Source: Sebastes aleutianus
Lineage: Eukaryota > Chordata > Actinopteri > Perciformes > Sebastidae
Reading direction: 5' to 3'
NCBI GenBank assembly: GCA_916700875.1
Contig: CAKAKS010000039.1
Location: forward strand, 11,511,044-11,575,043
DNA length: 64,000 nt
The notes under the pieces are model-generated. The model saw only the letters and a program-made list of their open reading frames with translations. It was not told where the DNA came from and did no database searches. This document shows, piece after piece, positions 33,812 to 43,100 of this stretch; position 1 is the first letter of the stretch; every line of letters starts with the position of its first letter. The position numbers and the translations under genes are program-made.

Positions 33812-36639
33812 TAGAGAGAGAGAGAGAGAGAGCGAGAGACATTGAAATTTAAATAAAGGTTTATAAGAAAAGGGTAATTGTTGTCGTTCATCATGTCAGA
33901 GAGCGTTTACCTCTTTGTCACACTTCTGCACTTTGGACTCGATGTCATATCTCTCCTCATCGATCTTGTCAATGATGCTGTGGAGCTTCTTGCAGTATTC
34001 CTGTCGACATACAGACACACACAGTACTCGTGTTACATACATGTACAACATCTAAACGTGCACTTTTATGTACAGTTTTGTGATACTACAGTCACATCCC
34101 CTTTGAATTGATGACAGCCCTAATATATATATATATATATATATATTTGTTGATGTGATAAAGAAGACCTTAATCTATAATTTAAGCCATGTGTTATAAA
34201 TATTTGACCCATTTTAAAGAAAATATCAGGAAGTAATTCCTGGGAACAGAAATGTTGCTGAATAACAGGAATGAAGCCAAATGCAGCAATAATAATATTC
34301 CAATAATATATATAGAATATATAAAAAACACTCTGAATGAGTAATATTACTTTTGGTATTTTAAGGACTGATTTTTACACTGTTGTTACATTTACTCAAG
34401 TAAAGATCCGAGTACTTCTTCTTCCACCACATCATTGAATGTTCTTCCAAAATGACGGCTCTATAACTGAGCCGTCGCTCTCTGATGCTCCTCTCACCAT
34501 CAGGGTGGCCTGGTCTCCGCTGGTCTTCGCGGCAGGACAGTTTTCGGCCATGTAGGCCACCTTCGCCGCGATGTCTTCCTTCTTCTCCGTTTCCAGCCAA
34601 TTCTGAGCGATACTCAGGATCAGACTCTGCAGGACAAACAAACAGGTATTTCATTGTTTTATACACGGAGAACTCAGGAAGTCATTATCAACATCTCTAA
34701 AGAATCCTACGATGAAACTCATCACTTCAAACATGATCTGAAACGCTGTTTAACGCCGAACTCACACCAGAGCCGCGGCGAAGTGCGGCCGGTGGTGAAC
34801 TACCATGCAATGTCTATGAAAAGCTGCAGGGGTCGCTCCCGAGCTCAGCGAGCTGCGGCCATTTGTTTCTGCGGCGAAGTGCGGCCAAACTAAAGTCGAG
34901 AAAAGTTGAACTTTTAACGGACAGAGAGGACCCGCAGCCAATCAGTAAACAGATCCTGTGACATGTTAATCTATGTTACAAAGAACTTCTTCCCGCCTGA
35001 AACACATGAACACGCCTCCCAGCCGTAGAAAAAGGTAATTTTTGCGGCAAGCCACCAAATGTGGATTAATCCGCCGTTGAAAATAGTCCCCAACACATGC
35101 ACTATTTCCTCCTGTTTGAGTAACGTTTGTTAAAGATTTATGTCTTCAATAAATAACTTCTTAACCATATCAGTCTAAATCTGTTTTCATGACCAATTAA
35201 TTGACAATCAAGTTATTGTCATAAAATACAACCAGTACACTTTTTAAGGATTTCAGTGATTCAAATAAATAAATGTTATTAATGAAAAAGATGTTTCAAA
35301 TTAGAATCACAATATTTTTTCTCACTCCAAACCCTTTTAAAGAATCACATTTTAACAATAATTCAGATTACGTAATGACGAGGTGGTATTTCAGCTGACT
35401 GACACCAAACGTGGATTAATCCGCCGCTGAAAATAGTCCTCAAAAAATGCACCATTTTCCTTACATTTGATAAAAAACTAAAATATGTCAGTAAATATCC
35501 CACTGGTGAATTTTGAAGCCTTTATCTGTCTTTAAAAAGTTACTAACAAGTGGCTACATGAGACTACTAAACATCATCACGCCGACTCGTCCGCCTTTAC
35601 AGCCTCGTTGTCTATACTCGCGCTCATGTGACCGTGGTGTAGTTTGTTTATAGCCTAACATTAGATTTTTACTTCTGGTAATCGCATTCATACTTAAAAA
35701 AAATCATAAATTTGAGTTCATTTGTTGAGATTATCTTGCTGAATAAAACGTGAAAGTATCATAAACGTGTTTTTGCCACAGGGTTTATTTTCGGCAATAA
35801 TCTAAACCCAATGGAACAATCCCATTGGCTGTTAGTGGAGGGAACCAGGGCGACGCTAACTACAAATATACGTCACCCCGGCTGCACTCTATTTGACTTG
35901 AAGCTGAGAGCCACAGACAGGAAGTCAGACAGAGTTGAGTTTAAGGTGAGTCCAAAATCTCATACTACGCTCTACATACTCAATATGTGTACTATCCTTC
36001 AACATACTATAGCGTGAATAAACAGTAGTATGTTTCCGCAGTCATTACCACGTCACTTCCTGAGAGCCTTTAGCATACTAAACAGCATGTTAGTATGACA
36101 TTTCTGATGCAACCAGACTTTTTATGGGATATGTCGACATTGTGAAGTGATTCAAAGCTCATTACTAATATTTTTAAAGCTAATAATTTCAGGACAAACT
36201 TTGAAAACCTAATTTTTTTTATCCAGGACTGTAAGAAATGCACCTTTAATTATATACACAGAGTCTTTAAGTTACCTTCAGGTGATGCCTGCGGCTGGAA
36301 TTCATCTTTTTGCTGTTTGGGAGAAAGTCAGATCAACATGTTATCATGAACTAATTAACTCTGAATTTCTTACTTTACTAAGTGAAAATATCATCTAGAT
36401 GAGAAGATAATTTGATATTTTTCCAATGCAGTTCTGCTTGTTTTAAAGTACTATTATGGATTGAGAGTCAGTATTTTGGCAGATTTCTCTCATGATTTCA
36501 GGATAATATTGTTTAAACAAATATCACATTATAAATAAATAACAATTTTACACTTGTTTTCAGAGAGATTCTGTGCTTGTAAACAAGGATGTTATTATAA
36601 TAATAAATAAGACGATGTGGTTCAGACTTACTCAGACAT
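31070..36639 (-). CDS. tnni2: Troponin I, fast skeletal type, gene A (complete, 171 aa)
   Basis: TnI is the inhibitory subunit of the sarcomeric troponin complex; it blocks actomyosin until Ca-loaded troponin C binds its switch segment. Coding exons in order are 36632-36639, 36276-36312, 34498-34626, 33911-34000, 32516-32689 and 31070-31147, joining in frame. Residues 1-15 MSDKKMNSSRRHHLK; 16-58 helix 1 (SLILSIAQNWLETEKKEDIA, YMAENC); 59-88 troponin-T-contacting helix (EYCKKLHSIIDKIDEERYDI); 89-146 inhibitory and switch segments (GVKKPALKKVRMSADTMLKA); 147-171 mobile domain with GDWRKNIEDKADRKKMFETA at the end. It is the copy next to lsp1 and the most diverged in exon 3 (Asn at residue 7, no Gly). 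Which named teleost tnni2 paralogue this is cannot be decided here. Confidence 0.93.
32516..32689 (-). CDS. tnni2: Gene A exon 6 (inhibitory and switch region)
   Basis: 174 bases in phase 0, acceptor TCTCTTAG|ATTGAA and donor GAGGAG|GTGAGT. Encodes IEDLRIKVVDLRGVKKPALK, KVRMSADTMLKALLGSKHTV and LRANLKQVKKEVKEE. The MSAD-ML-ALLGSKH switch motif is intact. Confidence 0.94.
33345..33412. repeat. TTA microsatellite
   Basis: Uninterrupted ATT/TTA triplets over about 65 bases. Confidence 0.9.
33768..33836. repeat. Compound AT / GATA / GA microsatellite
   Basis: Alternating AT, then GATA units, then GA dinucleotides. Confidence 0.9.
33911..34000 (-). CDS. tnni2: Gene A exon 5 (TnT-binding helix)
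   Basis: 90 bases in phase 0, acceptor GTCGACAG|GAATAC and donor AAAGAG|GTAAAC. Encodes EYCKKLHSIIDKIDEERYDI and then ESKVQKCDKE. The Q-KC pair differs from T-KS in B and C. Confidence 0.92.
34498..34626 (-). CDS. tnni2: Gene A exon 4 (N-terminal helix)
   Basis: 129 bases, phase 0 on both sides, acceptor TCCTGCAG|AGTCTG and donor CTGATG|GTGAGA. It encodes the troponin-C/T-binding helix from SLILSIAQNW to SGDQATLM. Confidence 0.92.
34627..36275 (-). other. Gene A intron between exons 3 and 4, with interspersed repeats
   Basis: Holds two copies of a short repeat (about 35047-35110 and 35401-35470; GTGGATTAATCCGCCG-TGAA core, third copy at 2889-2945) and the uninterrupted inverted relative (35597-35890) of the element at 29763. 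No coding exon. Confidence 0.6.
35597..35890. mobile_element. Interspersed element, copy lacking the nested insert
   Basis: Inverted relative of 29763-30260. It runs straight through the position where the 29831-30042 palindrome sits in the other copy, so it serves as an empty site. Confidence 0.6.
36276..36312 (-). CDS. tnni2: Gene A exon 3
   Basis: 37 bases between ACAG|CAAAAAG and CTGAAG|GTAAC; completes MSD and encodes KKMNSSRRHHLK. Phase 2 in, phase 0 out. Confidence 0.88.
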
Positions 36640-36665
36640 CTTGGCGTTTTTTTGCGGTTCACAAC
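36632..36665 (-). CDS. tnni2: Gene A exon 2 (start codon exon)
   Basis: Acceptor TGCAG|GTTGTG; 26 bases of 5'UTR and then ATG TCT GA (36639-36632) before GTAAGT. The coding part is 8 bases, leaving phase 2. The tiny start exon is typical of troponin I genes and is matched in B and C. Confidence 0.85.
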
Positions 36666-37836
36666 CTGCATGAAAACACACATGAGAACAGATTGAGTGG
36701 AGGAAACACTTGAGTGTTTTTGACCCCTGCTGAACGCCGTAGTCGCTCAGGTCATGATGTCAGTGCGAGGTTCGCTGAGATCAGCATGTGCTGCTGCTCT
36801 GATGGACGGGCGGAAATATTTGTGCCGTAACGTGATCTGAGGCCACAGCTGAAGAGCAGCGGCGTCGACGAAACTAAACTGGGACGGTCGGGATCTGGTG
36901 TCGCGTCTCGACGGTTTACGACCAGATCGGGTGAAGAGTTAATTTAAAGAAATTCTCCAGTGATGATACTTTTAAAATACTAACTCCACATCAGGTGCAA
37001 CGATCTCTTAATGATCAAAGAAATTCCCTTTTTCAAATTCAGCTTATTTTTTCTTTAATACTTTAAATATTAAGTGCCGTCTCAGAACTTACTAAAAGCT
37101 GTACAATTTCCATTTTTCTGGGTTTCTTTCAACTTAAATTTGGCATATTTAGAAACTATGATGCTAAAAATAAGAAATAACGGCAAAGAAATGAATGCAA
37201 CTAGCTGCTCAATCCTGCAGACACTGAGACAAATAAATTAACTTATTAATCATTATTAATATCATCAGCCTAAAATCTGTGTTAATGACCAATTAATTGA
37301 CTATTAATTACCAATTATTGTCATAAAATACAACCATTTTCACATCTTCTGTAACAGAAAATGGCACAAGGATTTTAGTGATTCAAATAAATTTGTTTTT
37401 ATTCTAAAAGATGTTTAATCAAATTGAATATGATATTTTTCTCACTCCAAACCCTTTTGAAGAATCACATTTTACCAATAACTCAAACATCATGATGACA
37501 AGTTGGTATTTTAGCCGTCAGTTGTAAGACTTTGTCGGGTCGCAGTAACTTACTAACGCCGAGCTGCAAACAGCTTCAGGACCATAAAACACAGCACAGT
37601 GCAGCTGAACGAGTCCCATAAATCCAGGTCTGTCAGGAAAAGGTCAAACGTCGGCGGCAAACATGTAGAAAGCCAGTTCAGGATGTCAGGAAGGGTCAAA
37701 GGTGGAGTAACGGAAGGCTTTTAAATGAGGGTTTTTAGAAACCGAGTCTGACTAGTGTGTGTGGCTGCACTGATTAAATAGAAGATGCTGCTCTCAGAGA
37801 AGCTCAGAAACAAAACAAGAGAAGAAGATTTCTCAC

Positions 37837-37902
37837 CTGTTGAGAGGAGGAAGAAGAAGAGGACCAAGACACACTTGTGGAAGAAATGAAGACACTGCCT
37901 AA
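37837..37902 (-). other. tnni2: Gene A exon 1 (non-coding, start approximate)
   Basis: The donor CAACAG|GTGAGA fixes the 3' end at 37837. The 5' end is placed about 30 bases below the TATA box. Purine/pyrimidine-rich UTR without an ATG. Confidence 0.55.
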
Positions 37903-37928
37903 GCTACACAGTGAAAAATGAAATAGGG

Positions 37929-38027
37929 TATATATGGTGGGTTGCGATGCCTCAGCAAAATGCTCAGATCCTCTTTATGGAAATGGATTCCCGGGCAGAC
38001 CAATGGGCTGACGAGCTCCTGAAATAC
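37929..38027 (-). promoter_or_regulatory. tnni2: Gene A core and proximal promoter
   Basis: In transcript sense from distal to proximal: GTATTTCAGGAGCTC (38013-38027), an ATTGG box, i.e. inverted CCAAT (37998-38007), CCATAAAGAGG (37970-37980, CArG-like A/T box) and TATATA (37929-37934). The same parts at similar spacing occur at gene B and most at gene C, supporting function. Confidence 0.65.
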
Positions 38028-38390
38028 ACCCGACCCAGCCCAGCTCTGCAAACCGCCCCCCCAACCCGTGAGTCCACTTCAGGCTTCAAGATGCAGATTC
38101 ATACAGGGAGGGGGGCTAATCTGAGGCCGGTCTGACACTGTTTAATCTTCAGGTTCTCCAAACTAGAACCATAATAAGGGATCTTCTTTCTGTTTACCAC
38201 CTGAAAATATCCCTTAAAGAGCTTTAATGTTGTTTTTAGAGCCAATATCTGAAATTTAAACCCCAAAACGACTTTTAACACCTCAGTCGCCAGAATAAAA
38301 TGTTGGCATTGTACGTTTCTGTAAACCACAATATTTTCTAAGTTGATTTGAACAAAAAAAGAGCTCAATAACAGATAATAGTTATTATAT

Positions 38391-39400
38391 ATTCAGGGTC
38401 ATTTATTTTGTATTATTGGTATTTTATTACTTAATAAACAAGGTAATAATTCTAAAGACGTCCTTAGTAGGATTTCATTGACTATTCGATTAGTTGATCT
38501 GTTGTTTTATTTGTACTTGTTCAGATGGAAAAAGTCATTCAGGACGTTTTCTCTCTACTACAGTAGTTTGACAAAAAAGCTTAACTCAAGGTCCACTTAC
38601 TAGATTTGTTTCTGAAGCTTTCAACTAGATCTAAGTTATCATTTAGCTCGTGTAACAGGCTGACGACAGAAAGTACATTTTTAACAGATTAAAAACTGAT
38701 TTCCAAGTTTTCCGAAGTCTAAATGTCGCAATGTGTAATAGAGCTAATCTACGTGTCGTAGAACGGTTAAAGTTAGGGTTGTTGATGTTGGAGAGCTAGC
38801 ATAATTTGAACGTAGCATCACCTCAGGTGCTTCATCACCTCAGGTGCTCCATCACCTCAGGTGCTCCATCACCTCAGGTGCTCCATCACCTCAGGTATAA
38901 CAGTTATTATATATTCAGGGTCATTTATTTTGTATTATTGGTATTTTATTACTTAATAAACAAGGTAATAATTCTAAAGACGTCCTTAGTAGGATTTCAT
39001 TGACTATTCGATTAGTTGATCTGTTGTTTTATTTGTACTTGTTCAGATGGAAAAAGTAATTCAGGACGTTTTTCTCTCTACTACAGTAGTTTGACAAAAA
39101 AGCTTAACTCAAGGTCCACTTACTAGATTTGTTTCTGAAGCTTTCAACTAGATCTAAGTTATCATTTAGCTCGTGTAACAGGCTGACGACAGAAAGTACA
39201 TTTTTATCAGATTAAAAACTGCTTTCCAAGTTTTCCGAAGTCTAAATGTCGCAATGTGTAATAAAGCTAATCTACGTGTCGTAGAACGGTTAAAGATAGG
39301 GTTGTTGATGTTGGAGAGCTAGCATAATTTGAAAGTAGCATCACCTCAGGTGCTTCATCACCTTAGGTGCTCCATCACCTCAGGTGCTCCGTCTAAACCC
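38391..39400. repeat. Tandem direct duplication of about 515 bp
   Basis: Copy 1 (38391 to about 38898) and copy 2 (38903 to about 39400) share long identical stretches such as AGGGTCATTTATTTTGTATT and TAGATCTAAGTTATCATTTA. Offset is 512 at the left and 523 at the right. Each copy ends in a CATCACCTCAGGTGCTC array (five and three units). Confidence 0.85.
38816..38896. repeat. 17-bp CACCTCAGGTG minisatellite
   Basis: Five head-to-tail CATCACCTCAGGTGCTC units; a three-unit version follows at 39339-39390. Each unit has the near-palindrome CACCTCAGGTG with an embedded CAGGTG E-box. Confidence 0.85.
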
Positions 39401-39756
39401 CCCCCCCCTCCCCTCGGGGCTCCTTCCAAGGCAACGCCCCCCCCCTTCACATACACATGCACGAGCACCACCGCATCGTAACTACTTCACAGAAACACAG
39501 AGCGGAGAGAGGACCTCAACTCAACAACGCTACCTCATGAAAAGTAACCGCGGCAGTGCTACTTTTGGTTGAGTTTTCTCTTCCATTTCTTCAGTAATCT
39601 TAAGGCGGCGACGCGCTCTGAGTTCAGGCTGTTGCACGCCAAGGGTAAAGGACGAGCAGGGAGGCAGAGAGGCATCTGATCGGTTCTTTCCAAGCGGACC
39701 GCGAGGCAGTGATTGGTAGACGTTTTTACAGGATTACAGCAGCTACAGATGACGGC
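39401..39756. other. Intergenic spacer between the duplicated segment and gene B
   Basis: C-rich and GC-rich patches (CCCCCCCCTCCCCTCGGGG) and otherwise nothing I can name. Confidence 0.4.
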
Positions 39757-39919
39757 TCTTTTCCGGTCCTTTTTCAGAGCTCATCAGTAATGGATCTCTG
39801 TCGGGGTGTAAAGACCATTTCAACCAATATAACAAATAGTGTCTACTGGATAACATCGTCAACCCTGCCTTTAATAAGCGGATAAATGTAACAAACAAAT
39901 TAATCTGTATTTCAACACA

Positions 39920-39925
39920 TTTATT
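39920..39925 (-). terminator. tnni2: Poly(A) signal of troponin I gene B
   Basis: AATAAA in transcript sense about 150 bases downstream of the gene B stop codon. The same hexamer is preserved in the paralogous 3' flank of gene C (51156-51161). Confidence 0.6.
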
Positions 39926-40072
39926 TCTAATGACTGATGTATCACAAAAACAACAACAACAACAACAACAGTGTCTGAACTGTCCTGCTGGGACTCAGAG
40001 ACACATTCAGTCACTCAGACCTCAGACGGAGACGTCTCCCCTGCCGTCGTCCTCGCCGCCTCGGGAAGGTTT

Positions 40073-40147
40073 TTAGGAAGTCTCGAACATCTTCTTCCTG
40101 TCGGCCTTATCCTCGATGTTCTTACGCCAGTCACCCGCCTCCGCCGA
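40073..40147 (-). CDS. tnni2: Gene B exon 7 (terminal)
   Basis: 75 bases, acceptor TCCCTGCAG|TCGGCG. Encodes SAEAGDWRKNIEDKADRKKM and FETS, stop TAA. It is one residue shorter than the A, D and orphan terminal exons, lacking the residue between EA and GDW. Confidence 0.93.
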   Translation of the reverse strand, partial: SAEAGDWRKNIEDKADRKKMFETS

Positions 40148-43100
40148 CTGCAGGGAACAAACATCAACGTTAGAAGAATCACTTCAAACTACAAGAGAGA
40201 GCCTGGTTATGTTTTAAACCATTTCTATTAAATTACTAATTTTTGTCCGAGGTGTACTTTGTTTTTAACCCCAGTCAGCCGTTGGTTTCCATTCATTTCA
40301 CTAAAGTATAAAAAACAACCAGCAGGCACATTAAAGGAATACTTCACCCCCAATAATGACCATTTGTATATCAATTACTCACCCTGTTACCTTTGTTTTT
40401 CTCCATGCCTCCACGGGGATCAAAGAATTAAAAAACGGAGAAAGGTCTTGATGAATTTAAATAAATGGGGGCCAAATTTAACAAATGGTAAACAGTGCTT
40501 GACGAGCAGCGTGCTTTTGTAAGCGTGAGACTGTTTATGTGGAAGTGTTTTAAATAGTGAGGTTTTAGTGAAGATGTATGTGTTTGGGACGTACTGAGCA
40601 TACAACTGGATAAATGAGATGTCGATTATACTGCAGGAGTTGTGTGAGAGTTTGTAAACTGATGTTTTATATAGTTTTGCTGTTGTTAAACGTGGCTGCC
40701 ATTTACTTCAATTCATCCAGACTTTTCTCAGTTTTTTGATTCTTGATTCTGAAGAATTCAAGGTAATACGCGGTGAGGAACTGATATACAGATGGTCATT
40801 TTTGGGCGTAAAGTTGTGCTTTAAACCTGCTTTAGATACAGTCAGTGATCCATCACACTGCAGTAAATCTACATATTAAGTCATTTTTATCCTATAATTG
40901 AGTCCCTAAGATCATTATCTTTAGGCAGGTTTAAAAGTCAAAAATCCACCACTGCAGTGAAACTATTTCAACCTGTTTTTCTAGAAAATTAATAAAACAG
41001 ATGTTTCATAGTCTATCTGCAGCAAGTCTCAGATCTCCAAAATCCAACAAAATCCAACTGAAAACATTCACAGTGTAGTGAAGAGATAGGAAATCAAAGG
41101 CTGCATGCAGAGTTAAAAAGCATTAAAACTAAACACTACAGCTTTGTAAAAGAGTTAACATTGATATAAAGTGTAAAAGGTTTGTTGTAAAGGGAACGAA
41201 ACATGCAAAAGGCCCTGCTATGATCCTTTAAAATATAAATAGTGTGCATCATGCATTACAAGTAACAGAGATGATGTTTCCCAACAGGAAGTTTGAAGCC
41301 CATACTGAGGTAATAAATCAAGTGTGAAGTAGGCTCATTTACTCATAGACTTCTCTACAATCAGACTTCTTTTTGCAACCACAGGAGTCGCCCCCTGGTG
41401 GCAGTTAGAAAGAATGCAGGTTTAAGGCACTTCAGCATTGGCTTCACTTCTCAAACCCAGGGGGTTTCCCACTAGTGCAATGTAACTAGCTAACTGTATA
41501 TGAAGTAGTAAACTAGCTCCACCTGAGCAGCTACAACAGTGACATGCTCCTCTGACATTGATGCTTCACTATTAACTATCTAATAATGTCACATAGAATC
41601 CGATATCAGTCACATTTTTACTGCACAATGAGAATTTTTACTTTGATACTTTTAGTATATTTTGTTGTTAATACTTGTATTTTACTGAAGTAGGATTTTG
41701 GATGCAGAACTTATTAGTATTTAGTATTTCTACTTTTGGGTCTGAGTACTTCTTCCAACGCTGACCAAACCTGGAACAAACTGGAGAAAACTTTCGAAAG
41801 AATAAGGAGTTTCTAATCAAGCTGCACGATTCTCGGGGCATCCCGGTAGCTCACCTAGTAAAGCAGGCGCCCCATGTATCAAAAGCTGAGTCTTTGCTGC
41901 AGTGGCCCGGGTTCTAATCCGACCCGTGGTCCTTTGCTGCATGACATCCCCTCTCTCTCTCCCCCTTTCACAACTATCACTATCTCTATCAAAATAAAGG
42001 CAAAAATGCCCCAAAAAAAGTAGCCTGATTCTGACTTTAACACCTAAACGTGACTATCAGCTGACGCTTTCATGACGTAAATAATCATGTGACAGACTTC
42101 TGTGATGGACTCCTTCCTCACCTCCTCTTTGACCTCCTTCTTGACCTGCTTCAGGTTGGCCCTCAGGTCCATGGTCACCTTGTGTTTTCCTCCCAGCAGA
42201 GCCTGCAGCATGGAGTCGGCCGACATACGAACCTTCTTCAGGGCCGGTTTCTTCACGCCGGCCAGCTCAACCACCTTCAGCTTCAGATCGTCAATCTGGA
42301 GGCAGAAAAACATCACAACGCGTTGGTCCAGATGTTGGTCAGAGGAACATGTGATACTTTCTCCAAGTTTACACATAATGAGTGACGATTTCTTTAAAGC
42401 TACATGAACTTAAAGGAATATTTAATGTCTATAAACTCTGTAGCAGCTGATTATGTTGCTGCTTCTTCACAGTTACAGACTGAACCGTACAGGAGTGGTT
42501 TTAATGGATTAAAGTGTTATGAGATGTTGCTAGGACCAATAAAAAGTTGTAAAAACATGCTTAAACTTAGAATACAAGTCAAAAATGTTGGAATCAATCT
42601 GACAGACTTTTGGAAAAACAAAGGGACCAAGGACGGTCAAAAAAGGATAAATACACTGAATCCGAAATGCAAAATCCACCAAATTAAAAGGCGACTCCGT
42701 CTGCGTTCTTTTCTGGGTTTTTCAAATGTAAACGTCCACCAAGCCGTTAGCAAAAAGCAGTGACGTAGATTACCACAGTCAGTTTATCAATAAGGTTATG
42801 TATAATGAAAACGCCAACACTAGCTGAGTCAACGTTAACTGTGCTAAGTTTGGAAATAACTGAAAGGGTTAGTTCGGAGTTCCTGTGTTCTGCGAGATAA
42901 AATGATTGTTTTTGTGAATGGAGTCTGGTGGCTTTGAAAAGAACAATTTAACGGCTTCAGTTCCCTGTCAGAAAGGGCTGTCTGACAGCGAGGTAAAGCG
43001 GCTGTGGACGGGAGCAGCAGAAAAACGTATTTTAGCCACTTAAAATAAAATCGATATCAGTTTAAGTGTGCGCTATATTTCGAATATTTTCACAGCTTTA

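Larger units (their letters stand above)
32690..33910 (-). other. Gene A intron between exons 5 and 6
   Basis: 1.2 kb, AT-rich; a TTA microsatellite (33345-33412) and an AT/GATA/GA compound tract (33768-33836). No further exon. Confidence 0.6.

Noticed and set aside
42089..42407. Plus-strand frames opposite the inhibitory exons (also near 53862-54140 and 62003-62416)
   Set aside because: They are antisense shadows of strongly conserved troponin I exons.
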